Assembly: GCF_009764685.1 (NCBI RefSeq)
Contig: NZ_VHLM01000023.1
Span: 33,944-97,943 of the forward strand
From: Flavobacterium sp. I-STPP5a
GTDB lineage: Bacteria; Bacteroidota; Bacteroidia; Flavobacteriales; Flavobacteriaceae
Length of the DNA: 64,000 nucleotides
Reading direction: 5' to 3'
The notes under the pieces: generated by a model
The model's input: the letters and a program-made list of their open reading frames with translations, nothing else
What the model was told of the DNA's origin: nothing
Database searches by the model: none
Part shown: positions 46,099 to 54,269 of the stretch, one piece after another
Layout of the letters: each line of letters begins with the position of its first letter
Position numbering within the stretch: position 1 is the stretch's first letter
Program-made: the position numbers and the translations under genes

Positions 46099-47595
46099 TT
46101 ACTTTATTACAAGTGTCATGTTAGGAGTAATAATATTATCTGAAGTTAATGTTGACGTATAACGCTGTGCATATATTTCAACATAATCATTAGTATTCAT
46201 TTCAATCAAAGCATTTAATGGTAATACCACAATATCACTTGCAACAGTTCCGCGTCCGTAGATCTTATATTTAGAAACTGGCGTACCATTGAGCGCAACA
46301 TAAATTATATAAGTGCCAGGATTAGTCACTTGAAAAGAAATAGACCCTGTAACTTGAAAAAAACGTTTCTTTTTTCCTAAATATTGTAATCTATTGTTTT
46401 GAGCCCCAGTAGAGAATCGATACAAATTAGATGAAGTAGAAACTCCCTGAACTTTTACTGTGTTACTAGGGTTTGAGGTATTAAAGGTAGTCCCCGCACC
46501 TGAGCCTACAGCATAATCTACAGAGAATTCACCTACTGCACTAGCATCAGTTTCAGTTGGGATACCCGCACAACGCACATTCCAACTGTTGTTGAAGTTA
46601 TATCCTGGATAAGTGCCAGTTGTATATCCATTTACATACTTTCCTGTAGAAAGGGTGCCAGTAAAAACAACCGTTTCCATTACTGCATCGCCAGTGATTG
46701 TTAGCGAAGGATCAGATACATCAACCCCAATAGCAGCAAGATTTACCTCAGAAAAGCCTCCTTGTTTTTCAATTAGGGAGAAAGTACCGGTAAATTTCTC
46801 ATATGTTCCCAAATTATTTCCAAACCATCCCGCATTACTAATTAACACTCTAGAAATATTATCATAAACAATTCCTGTAGTATTACCAGCATACTGTACT
46901 ATGCTAACAAATACAAGACCAAATCCTGATATTGACCCTACATTAGAACACCCAAGTACAAGTGCATCTCTAAAAATTAGCGTTTGGGCAGCTGTGCCAC
47001 TTAGGTTAAAAACTTTACCACCGCCAGTAACCTGAATGGTAACGTTCCTTATACTTCCGCCTATAGCGCCATCAAAAAGGTTACCAGAAGTCCTAATTAG
47101 TTTATCATCTGCTGAATCCTCACCTGAAATATAAGCCCCATTTAAATCTATTGGTAGATCTAAAGTTACAGATCCATTTATTTCATAATAGGTATTTGGG
47201 TCCAATACATATTTGGCATTTGATCCTGCGGTTTTTTCAGCAGCTAAAACTGTTGCAAGTACATCGCTCGATTTAATGAGTTTAAATTTTGATCGTCCTG
47301 TTGTAGCACTACTGACCTGGTTCCATGAAGTTATCCCTTGATTGTAATGATAAAATGATTTAAGATCAGTATCATAAACCATTAATCCATCGGCTGGAGA
47401 TGCAATTGCTAAACGTTGTGTGGTAGTCATCCTTGGCGTAAGCATTCCTTGAGTAGTTGATGAAACGTCAAGAACCGAACTTGAATGAGGTGTTGTTGTA
47501 CCTACACCTACTTGTGCAAAAGTATTTGCAGATATTATTAAGAAAAAGAATAAAACAACTTGTGACACTCTTTTTGGAAAATAATTTTTTCTCAT
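46099..47595 (-). CDS. exported protein with phage-tail-fibre-like modules, function unknown
   Basis: A 498-residue secreted protein that I do not recognise by name. Signal peptide about 1-27 (cleavage after TFA). The next segment (VGVGTTTPHSSSVLDVSS, then GMLTPRMTTTQRLAI and GLMVYDTDLKSFYHYN) is the fibre-type module often seen in Flavobacterial surface proteins and phage tail proteins. Residues about 110-300 look like a beta-helix (many G, N, V, I turns). The final 100 residues (ITPNMTLVIK at the end, NDYVEIYAQR before it) resemble phage structural C-terminal beta-sandwich modules. There is no obvious T9SS C-terminal domain and no phage genes nearby. It is a single-gene unit ending at a clear terminator. 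Confidence 0.7.
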   Translation of the reverse strand: MRKNYFPKRVSQVVLFFFLIISANTFAQVGVGTTTPHSSSVLDVSSTTQGMLTPRMTTTQRLAIASPADGLMVYDTDLKSFYHYNQGITSWNQVSSATTGRSKFKLIKSSDVLATVLAAEKTAGSNAKYVLDPNTYYEINGSVTLDLPIDLNGAYISGEDSADDKLIRTSGNLFDGAIGGSIRNVTIQVTGGGKVFNLSGTAAQTLIFRDALVLGCSNVGSISGFGLVFVSIVQYAGNTTGIVYDNISRVLISNAGWFGNNLGTYEKFTGTFSLIEKQGGFSEVNLAAIGVDVSDPSLTITGDAVMETVVFTGTLSTGKYVNGYTTGTYPGYNFNNSWNVRCAGIPTETDASAVGEFSVDYAVGSGAGTTFNTSNPSNTVKVQGVSTSSNLYRFSTGAQNNRLQYLGKKKRFFQVTGSISFQVTNPGTYIIYVALNGTPVSKYKIYGRGTVASDIVVLPLNALIEMNTNDYVEIYAQRYTSTLTSDNIITPNMTLVIK

Positions 47596-47833
47596 GACAA
47601 AATGTATTAAAATATTAAAAATTACAACTCCTTTTGATTTTAAACCTGTTGTAAATATAAAACAAATTATCGTTTAAATACATATTTAATCGATAAAATA
47701 CATGATTTTATTCATAAATGATATTTTTTCTTACTTTATGTAGTTCGTGATTTAATCTTAAAAGATATTTAACTTTAAATATTATCACTTCAATTTCATA
47801 AAACACAAATCCATAAAAATTAAAAAGCTAAGG

Positions 47834-47862
47834 TTCATACTCATTCAAGTTTTGTACTTTTG
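47834..47862 (+). promoter_or_regulatory. candidate promoter of polA
   Basis: TTC at 47834-47836, an 18-nt spacer and TACTTTTG (exact TAnnTTTG) at 47855-47862, 20 nt before the ATG. The -33 element differs from TTG by one base. Confidence 0.5.
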
Positions 47863-47882
47863 AACTTTTCAAATAATATATT

Positions 47883-50723
47883 ATGTCTCAACAAAAACGT
47901 CTATTCTTACTTGATGCCTATGCATTAATATTTCGTGGCTATTATGCTTTTATCAAAAACCCACGTATTAACTCAAAAGGTATGGACACATCAGCCATTA
48001 TGGGTTTTATGAATTCATTGATGGATGTTATAAAACGTGAAAAACCAGATCACCTTGCTGTAGCATTTGATAAAGGCGGAAGCGATTTAAGAAATGACCT
48101 CTTTCCTGAGTATAAAGCAAATAGAGACGCTACACCAGAAGCGATAAAAATTGCGGTTCCTTACATTCAAGAATTACTCAAGGCCATGCACATACCTATT
48201 ATTGAAGTAAGCGGTTATGAAGCCGATGATTTAATAGGAACAATTGCTAAGCAAGCTGAAAAAGAAAATTACAAGGTCTTTATGGTAACACCCGATAAGG
48301 ATTTTGCACAACTAGTATCTGAAAACATTTTTATGTACAAACCAGCCCGAATGGGTAATGGTATTGAAATTTGGGGTGTCCCAGAAGTACTAGCAAAATT
48401 TGAAATTGAAAGACCTGAACAGGTTATTGATTTTCTAGGCATGATGGGAGATACTGCAGATAACATTCCTGGTTTGCCTGGCGTAGGAGAAGTGACCGCA
48501 AAGAAACTTTTGAAAGAATTTGGCAGTATGGAAAACCTTTTAGCAAATACAGATAAGCTGAAAGGAAAAATGAAAGAGAACATTGAAGCCAATAAAGAAA
48601 AAGGATTGTTATCTAAAACATTAGCGACCATATTACTGGATTGCCCTGTTGTCTTTAATGAAAATGACTATGAGCTTTCTAAACCTGATGTAGAAAAAAC
48701 AGATGCCATATTCAATGAATTAGAGTTTAGAAGAATGGCCGAGCAATTTGATGCTATTTTTAAAAATCCATCTCCGCTTGCACAAAATAACGGAGCCGAA
48801 ACAGATGCCAAACTGTATAAGAAGTCTACGAAAAATGAAGATCAATTTGATCTTTTTGGATCGAATGATCAAGACGCTACATCAGATGAGAATCGAAATC
48901 AATTTTACAGTACGCTAACAAACACTGAACATTCCTATCAAATTATTCAAGGTGATTTAGGTCTAAAATTGCTTTTAAACAACTTAAACAAACAAACCTC
49001 TGTATGTTTTGATACCGAAACTACTGGGCTTGATGCACTACATGCAGAACTAGTGGGAATTTCTTTTTCGTATGAAAAAGGGAAAGGATTTTATGTTCCG
49101 TTTCCAGAAAATCAAGAAGAAGCACAAGCTTTGATAGATAAATTCATTCCATTTTTCGAAAATGAGAACATTGAAAAAATTGGTCAGAATTTAAAATACG
49201 ACTTGAAAATTTTATCTAATTATAAGGTAGAAGTAAAAGGAAAGTTATTTGACACCATGATTGCACATTATCTTATTAATCCTGATATGCGTCATAACAT
49301 GGATATCTTATCCGAAACTTATTTAAAATATTCGCCACAATCTATCGAGGCTTTGATTGGAAAAAAAGGGAAGAATCAAAAATCAATGCGTGACGTAGCT
49401 CTCGAAGAAATAAAAGATTACGCCGTTGAAGATGCCGATGTAACTTGGCAACTTAAAAATATTTTCACCCAAGAACTAGAACAAACTGAAACTAAAAAAC
49501 TTTTTGAAGAAATTGAAATCCCATTGGTAAAAGTACTTGCCGATATGGAAAAAGAAGGTATTCGGGTTGATGTAGATTTCCTTAAGTCGCTTTCTAAAAC
49601 ACTTGATGAGGATATCAAAATTTTAGAAGCAAGCATTTATGAAACTGCAGGTGAAAAATTCAATTTGGCATCACCTAAACAATTAGGAGATATTTTATTT
49701 GACAAATTAAAAATTGGCGGAGTTAAACAAAAGAAAACCAAAACAGGGCAATATGCTACCGGTGAGGAAATACTGAGTTATCTTGCCCCAGAAAATCAAA
49801 TAGTAAAGGACATCTTGGAGTGGAGACAGTTAGTGAAATTGCAAAACACCTATGTAGATGCATTACCAAACCAAGTTGACGCCGTTACTAAACGCATCCA
49901 TACAGACTATATGCAAACTGTAGCAGCTACTGGACGATTGAGTTCTAATAACCCTAATTTACAAAACATCCCAATACGTACGGAACGTGGTCGCCAAATT
50001 AGGAAAGCATTTGTTGCGAGAGATGAAAATCACACCCTAGTATCTGCCGATTATTCACAAATTGAATTGCGCGTCATTGCAGCTTTGTGTGGAGAAGAAA
50101 ATATGATAAAAGCGTTTCAAAACAACGAAGACATTCATAAATCTACGGCATCAAAAGTATTTAACGTTCCGCTTGAAGAGGTAACTCGCGAACAAAGAAG
50201 TCATGCCAAAACCGTAAATTTCGGAATTGTTTATGGTGTATCAGCATTTGGACTAAGCAATCAAACTAGTTTGACCCGTAAAGAAAGTGCTGAATTGATT
50301 GAGGCTTATTACCAAACGTATCCAAAATTAAAAACGTATATACAAGAGCAAGTAGACTTTGCTAGAGATCATGGTTATGTACAAACCATTTTGGGACGTC
50401 GTAGGTATTTAAAAGATATCAACTCTCAAAACGCCATTGTTCGTAGTGGTGCAGAACGAAATGCCGTAAACGCTCCTATTCAAGGAAGTGCTGCCGATAT
50501 TATCAAAATTGCAATGATCAACATTCATAAAAGGTTAAAAAGTGAAAACTGGAAAAGCAAAATGTTATTACAAGTTCATGATGAACTTGTGTTTGATGTG
50601 CATAATGGAGAGCTAGAAAAAATACAACCTATGATTAAACATGAAATGGAGAACGCCTTTCAACTTGTTGTGCCACTGGAAGTAGAAATTGGCACCGGAA
50701 AAGACTGGCTAGAAGCACATTAA
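47883..50723 (+). CDS. polA: DNA polymerase I
   Basis: Repair and Okazaki-fragment polymerase, 946 residues. The 5'-3' exonuclease domain (about 1-290) contains LLDAYALIFRGYYAF, YEADDLIGT and GLPGVGEVTAKKLL. The 3'-5' exonuclease domain (about 350-530) keeps its acidic ligands in CFDTETTGLDA, IGQNLKYDLKIL and YAVEDADVTW, so proofreading is likely active. The polymerase domain (about 550-946) has VSADYSQIELRVIAAL, TVNFGIVYGVSAFGL and LLQVHDELVFDV. It is monocistronic with a promoter-like box and a strong terminator. Confidence 0.98.
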   Translation: MSQQKRLFLLDAYALIFRGYYAFIKNPRINSKGMDTSAIMGFMNSLMDVIKREKPDHLAVAFDKGGSDLRNDLFPEYKANRDATPEAIKIAVPYIQELLKAMHIPIIEVSGYEADDLIGTIAKQAEKENYKVFMVTPDKDFAQLVSENIFMYKPARMGNGIEIWGVPEVLAKFEIERPEQVIDFLGMMGDTADNIPGLPGVGEVTAKKLLKEFGSMENLLANTDKLKGKMKENIEANKEKGLLSKTLATILLDCPVVFNENDYELSKPDVEKTDAIFNELEFRRMAEQFDAIFKNPSPLAQNNGAETDAKLYKKSTKNEDQFDLFGSNDQDATSDENRNQFYSTLTNTEHSYQIIQGDLGLKLLLNNLNKQTSVCFDTETTGLDALHAELVGISFSYEKGKGFYVPFPENQEEAQALIDKFIPFFENENIEKIGQNLKYDLKILSNYKVEVKGKLFDTMIAHYLINPDMRHNMDILSETYLKYSPQSIEALIGKKGKNQKSMRDVALEEIKDYAVEDADVTWQLKNIFTQELEQTETKKLFEEIEIPLVKVLADMEKEGIRVDVDFLKSLSKTLDEDIKILEASIYETAGEKFNLASPKQLGDILFDKLKIGGVKQKKTKTGQYATGEEILSYLAPENQIVKDILEWRQLVKLQNTYVDALPNQVDAVTKRIHTDYMQTVAATGRLSSNNPNLQNIPIRTERGRQIRKAFVARDENHTLVSADYSQIELRVIAALCGEENMIKAFQNNEDIHKSTASKVFNVPLEEVTREQRSHAKTVNFGIVYGVSAFGLSNQTSLTRKESAELIEAYYQTYPKLKTYIQEQVDFARDHGYVQTILGRRRYLKDINSQNAIVRSGAERNAVNAPIQGSAADIIKIAMINIHKRLKSENWKSKMLLQVHDELVFDVHNGELEKIQPMIKHEMENAFQLVVPLEVEIGTGKDWLEAH

Positions 50724-50740
50724 TAAAATATACCGCAAAT

Positions 50741-50777
50741 AAAAAATCTCTAATTAAGCAATTAGAGATTTTTTTTT
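50741..50777. terminator. bidirectional terminator after polA
   Basis: AATCTCTAATT, loop AAGC, AATTAGAGATT: an 11-bp perfect stem with A and T runs on both sides. It ends polA and can also serve the minus-strand genes at 50.8-51.8 kb. Confidence 0.88.
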
Positions 50778-50833
50778 AGGTTTATAATGTACTATTCGTT
50801 TTTAAGGAACACTTAAAAATTATAATGATCTTT

Positions 50834-51037
50834 CTAAATTGCGACAGCTTTTTTATTGCTTAAAATTTTGTACAACCAAAAAGCTAATACACCCAATGGT
50901 TGTAAAACAATTAGCGAAAGAATAAGAAGCATTTTAGTTACTGAAGACACTGTTGTTAAGTTTATAACCGTATACAAGGAGTAAATCCAGAATACAAAAT
51001 AAAAAACCACAAGAATCATAAAAAGAATTTCTACCAT
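50834..51037 (-). CDS. small membrane protein with PLDc_N-like pattern
   Basis: A 67-residue protein that is almost all membrane helix: about 3-25 and 36-58. The second helix, QPLGVLAFWLYKIL, fits the phospholipase-D-nuclease N-terminal (PLDc_N) pattern, where P-x-G is followed by an aromatic-rich helix. The usual cardiolipin-synthase catalytic part is absent; stand-alone copies are common and of unknown role. It is 17 nt downstream of the lipoprotein gene on the same strand, so both are probably on one transcript. Confidence 0.7.
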   Translation of the reverse strand: MVEILFMILVVFYFVFWIYSLYTVINLTTVSSVTKMLLILSLIVLQPLGVLAFWLYKILSNKKAVAI

Positions 51038-51054
51038 AATATTTTATATTTAAA

Positions 51055-51816
51055 TTAGTTCCACCAACTACACGAACTAGAACAGGCCATTGTTACAGTT
51101 GTAACACAAACATGACCATCTATAGCACACGAAGTATCTGATCCAATAGCTTTACAATCACTATTACCGTCACTGATATATTCTTTTGTATCAATGCTAG
51201 CTCTCAATTTAGAGGCTGTTGCTGTCGCACCTATAGCTGATTCAAACTTTAAACAAGAACTTACCGATTTCCCAGCTATTAAGTTGGCAACTTTTTTTGT
51301 AGCATTAGAATTTAAGCGTTTAGCATTATTATCATAAAGCTCAATAAAAATTGAAACTAATTTGTTCAAAACATCATCATCTTCTTTACTTATAGATTGA
51401 AAAAATAAATCATCTAGTAAAAATACTTGATCTTTAACTTGAAAAGAAGCCTCGTTTTTAATATCATTTTTTATAAATCTATAAAACTTTCCATTTACAT
51501 TTGTCTCTAATGCAACAGAATTTTTTGTCAATGTTATAAAATAATTATTTTTTAAGGTTTTATTTATAGTTGACAAATCATAACTTTCAGTAATTACCTT
51601 ATATTTATTTGCTTCAAGTTTAGATAGTGAAATATTATAAATTGCATGGTTTGCTGCAAAGTTTGTTAAACTTGTTTTTTTGGAAAATTCATCAAGTCGA
51701 TATTTACTAGAAATTATCTCCTCATCTTTATTAATTTCAGAAGTACAAGAAAACAAAAATGATAAACTTATAGCGATAGTAGTCGCTAATACAATAGTTA
51801 TTTTATTTTTTTTCAT
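51055..51816 (-). CDS. lipoprotein of unknown function with cysteine-rich C-terminus
   Basis: A 253-residue protein I do not recognise. The ATG at 51816 gives MKKNKITIVLATTIAISLSF followed by the lipobox LFSC; an upstream in-frame start at 51855 would spoil this signal. The middle is acidic and helical with a KDQVFLLDDLFFQSISKEDD segment. The last 65 residues contain six or more cysteines (SCLKFE, SDCKAIGSDTSCAIDGHVC, MACSSSCSWWN), which should form disulfides outside the cytoplasm. The neighbours are the PLDc_N-like small protein and, 436 nt upstream, an IS element. It may be strain-specific accessory DNA. Confidence 0.68.
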   Translation of the reverse strand: MKKNKITIVLATTIAISLSFLFSCTSEINKDEEIISSKYRLDEFSKKTSLTNFAANHAIYNISLSKLEANKYKVITESYDLSTINKTLKNNYFITLTKNSVALETNVNGKFYRFIKNDIKNEASFQVKDQVFLLDDLFFQSISKEDDDVLNKLVSIFIELYDNNAKRLNSNATKKVANLIAGKSVSSCLKFESAIGATATASKLRASIDTKEYISDGNSDCKAIGSDTSCAIDGHVCVTTVTMACSSSCSWWN

Positions 51817-52252
51817 TTTAAAATTAGTTTCTTTTTGAGTAATAAACAACCCCATTTATGGACGAAAACTTTAAGAATTTAGTTTAAGTTAATTTGTTCC
51901 GCCCCATTAATTTTACTTCCTCTTTACAACATCCTTGCAAGGCTGGCTTAATATTATTTTTTCTATATTATGCCAATGTTAATATCGATTTGTAAATCTT
52001 CATAAAAATCTAAAAATGATTCTTAAGAAATTCTATCTGCCAAAACTACAACTGAAGTTTAGCGAAGTTTTACACTTAAAATGTAAATAAAGTTAAATAT
52101 CAAAAAATCCTCCATACAATTATTTCACACAGAATTAATTGCATTAATTGCTACAAAATCTAAATAATAAACTTTTAAGAATATCTAAAATATAAAAAAA
52201 TAAAAATATTAACATTTTTTTAACAAATTTGAAATTTCAAAATGAAGAATAA
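51817..52252. other. non-coding AT-rich gap between the lipoprotein gene and the IS element
   Basis: About 436 nt with no open frame of note, no tRNA and no strong hairpin. A minus-strand TAGTTTTG (TAnnTTTG) occurs near 52040-52050, roughly 220 nt from the lipoprotein start. Otherwise I see nothing I can support. Confidence 0.6.
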
Positions 52253-53236
52253 TTGATTGTCCGTTTTCCGTCATAATCCTGTAATACCAGCAATTACTAG
52301 CCTGTCGAATAGTTTTTCTTCAAAATATCTTCTATTAAGCTTATAAACAAACTCATTTAGATACAATTGAAGATATTTGCCTTTTATTTTATGGTAATTT
52401 CCAAGAAAATTGCGTTTTGCATTGCTAATTGCTATGTGAACCCATCTTAAAGTTTCTGTTGTAGTTTCTTTATTTGATTTTTCTTTTATGTGTATTTCAA
52501 CATAGTCAGCAATATCAATATAAGAAGTGCTTTTGTCTGTAAAAAGAATACTTTTTTCAGAGATAGATGCTACAATCGTTTCATTTATTTGTTCAGAAGT
52601 ATGATCCTTCAAAACTTTTGCTTTAAAATATCTACATTGATTTGATTTCTCTCCAGTTTCAATGTCTTCTAAAACAGTTGATTCGGCCATAATTCCCACG
52701 TTAGATTTTCCCACTGCGCCACGACCACGAATACCTTTTTCTTGCTCTATTTCTGATGATTCAACAGTGAAATATCCTTCGTCAAATTCTATCATTCCTT
52801 CTAAAGTATAACGTGCATCTCTATTACCCATTGCTTTTCGCAATTTATGAACCATTGCCCAAACTGGTTCGTATCGCTTTAGTCCAAGTTGTTTTTGAAT
52901 TTCTTTACTTGAAAAACCTTTTTTAGTTGCAGTCATTAAAAACATGGTTTTGTACCAAATCAAAAATGATAAGTTGGAACTTTGCATTATTGTTCCGCTT
53001 CGTAAAGAAATTCTACTTCTACATTTCTTACATTCATAACTCCAAACACTTTTTATCCAAAAATGCTCTTTGCTTCCGCATTTACATTGAACACCTTGTT
53101 TGTCTCTTTCTTCTTTAAAATGAAGCCTACAAGATTCTTCACTGCCAAAATTTGCTGTAAAACTGAATAAATTCATTTGCTTTTTTTATCAAATATAATG
53201 GTTTTTTTTTAATTATGGGTAATTACGGACAATCAA
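52253..53236. mobile_element. IS1595-family insertion sequence, copy A
   Basis: Imperfect terminal inverted repeats bound it: TTGATTGTCCGT at the left end matches the complement of ACGGACAATCAA at the right end (12 of 12), extending to about 19 of 25. The element is about 984 bp with one full transposase gene. I could not find a convincing 8-bp target duplication (AAGAATAA against AAATAGAT), so the insertion may be old or the ends off by a base. Confidence 0.82.
52271..53176 (-). CDS. IS1595-family transposase (ISXO2-like)
   Basis: A 301-residue transposase with no internal stops. A zinc-ribbon pair (CKCGS and CKKC, residues about 32-57) and a small HTH-like region (KKGFSSKEIQKQLGLKRYEP) precede the ISXO2-like DDE domain. 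Acidic residues are seen in IEFDEGYF (near 130) and LFTDKSTSY (near 211), with a C-terminal HIAISNAKRNF and YLNEFVYKLNRRYF. It looks intact. It differs clearly from the transposase at 63.0-64.0 kb, so these are not two copies of one IS. Confidence 0.92.
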   Translation of the reverse strand: MNLFSFTANFGSEESCRLHFKEERDKQGVQCKCGSKEHFWIKSVWSYECKKCRSRISLRSGTIMQSSNLSFLIWYKTMFLMTATKKGFSSKEIQKQLGLKRYEPVWAMVHKLRKAMGNRDARYTLEGMIEFDEGYFTVESSEIEQEKGIRGRGAVGKSNVGIMAESTVLEDIETGEKSNQCRYFKAKVLKDHTSEQINETIVASISEKSILFTDKSTSYIDIADYVEIHIKEKSNKETTTETLRWVHIAISNAKRNFLGNYHKIKGKYLQLYLNEFVYKLNRRYFEEKLFDRLVIAGITGL

Positions 53237-53239
53237 AAA

Positions 53240-53247
53240 TAGATTTG
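53240..53247 (+). promoter_or_regulatory. -7 box of the outer-membrane barrel gene, just outside IS copy A
   Basis: TAGATTTG, an exact TAnnTTTG match, 23 nt before the ATG. The IS end (53236) is only 3 nt upstream, so any -33 element must be inside the IS. Confidence 0.5.
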
Positions 53248-53270
53248 CTTACTCAATAAAACAAATAAAA

Positions 53271-53759
53271 ATGAAAAAGATTATTTTATCAGCTGTTATG
53301 TTAGTAGCATTATCATTTACAGCACAAGCACAAGATATTTCAAAGAATGCTTTAGGTCTTCGTTTAGGGGATAACGACGGTTTTGGTGGAGAAATTTCAT
53401 ACCAAAGAGGTCTTGGTGACAACAACCGTTTAGAATTAGATTTAGGTTTTAGAAATAGTAATGATGTTGATGCTTTTAAACTTACAGGTATTTACCAATG
53501 GGTTTGGAATATTGACGGTGGTTTCAACTGGTATGCTGGTGTAGGTGGTGGATTAGGAAGCTGGGATAACAACAGATTTGATGTAAACGGAACTTATGCG
53601 TTTGTTGCTGGAGATTTAGGTATTGAATATAATTTCAAAGAAGCTCCAATTCAATTAGCTCTTGACATTAGACCCGAATTATACTTTTCAGATGATGATA
53701 ATTTTAGAACTGATAGTTTTTCTCCAGATTTAGCGTTAAGTATCAGATACAGATTTTAA
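53271..53759 (+). CDS. small outer-membrane beta-barrel protein
   Basis: A 162-residue exported protein: signal peptide about 1-20 (cleavage after TAQA), then about eight alternating beta strands with aromatic and glycine-rich turns (YAGVGGGLGSWDNN, YFSDDDNFRTD) and a terminal SIRYRF ending in Phe, which fits assembly by the BAM complex. It belongs to the broad 8-strand outer-membrane barrel class. The exact family is unclear and no enzymatic motif is seen. It ends at an exceptionally strong terminator, suggesting high expression. Confidence 0.85.
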   Translation: MKKIILSAVMLVALSFTAQAQDISKNALGLRLGDNDGFGGEISYQRGLGDNNRLELDLGFRNSNDVDAFKLTGIYQWVWNIDGGFNWYAGVGGGLGSWDNNRFDVNGTYAFVAGDLGIEYNFKEAPIQLALDIRPELYFSDDDNFRTDSFSPDLALSIRYRF

Positions 53760-53774
53760 TCAGCAGATTCATAT

Positions 53775-53811
53775 AAAGAGGCTATTTATTCGTAAATAGC
53801 CTCTTTTTTTA
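53775..53811 (+). terminator. strong terminator of the barrel gene
   Basis: A 14-bp perfect stem (AAAGAGGCTATTTA with TAAATAGCCTCTTT) closed by a TTCG tetraloop and followed by T7. It is the most stable terminator in the window. Confidence 0.93.
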
Positions 53812-54237
53812 TTGAAAAATAATTTCTTTTTTTGAGTTAATCTTCACTACACAAAAAGGGTTTGTCATAGCTTGTGTAACCATTGCACCTGTATCTGGTG
53901 CAGTTTCCTTTACCTTAATTATAATTTGAGTAGGTGTTTCTAGTACGCTCTCAACGTGTATACTGTATCCACCACTTGATTTTTCACCCATATTCAGAAT
54001 CACAAAATTTGAGTTTTGTACATCCGAGGGTTTAATACTATTTTTAAGATTTTCATCCTTTTGAAGCATCTTTATTTCATTTGGCTCTGATAAAATTTCA
54101 AAAAAACGAATTGACGCACCTCCGTATGACTGCTCTGTCAATACTTCATAAAGCTTTTTTGACGAGTCTGCTGTTTGCTTCCCTGCGGCGCAAGAAAACA
54201 AACATAACGCTATTGCACCCAATACTATTTTTTTCAT
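53809..54237 (-). CDS. PrcB-like lipoprotein
   Basis: A 142-residue protein with a lipoprotein signal (MKKIVLGAIALCLFSC, lipidated Cys at about 16). The C-terminal half has GEKSSGGYSIHVESVLETPT, then KETAPDTGAMVTQAMTNPFC, which matches the PrcB C-terminal domain pattern (stabilising subunit of the PrtP protease in Treponema). A matching protease is not visible here. It is 32 nt downstream of bshA, on the same strand. Confidence 0.75.
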   Translation of the reverse strand: MKKIVLGAIALCLFSCAAGKQTADSSKKLYEVLTEQSYGGASIRFFEILSEPNEIKMLQKDENLKNSIKPSDVQNSNFVILNMGEKSSGGYSIHVESVLETPTQIIIKVKETAPDTGAMVTQAMTNPFCVVKINSKKEIIFQ

Positions 54238-54269
54238 TCTTAAAAATCAAATTATAATTAAAGCTATTT

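Noticed and set aside
46099..47595. Prophage remnant
   Set aside because: Only one protein has phage-like modules. There is no integrase, capsid, portal, lysis or terminase gene around, and flanking genes are chromosomal housekeeping.
51817..52252. A hidden gene or small RNA in the longest non-coding gap
   Set aside because: No open frame with a plausible start, no strong hairpin with a T run, and only a lone -7-like box.
52245..53244. Target-site duplication around IS copy A
   Set aside because: The flanking octamers AAGAATAA and AAATAGAT match too poorly, and shifting the ends by one or two bases does not help.
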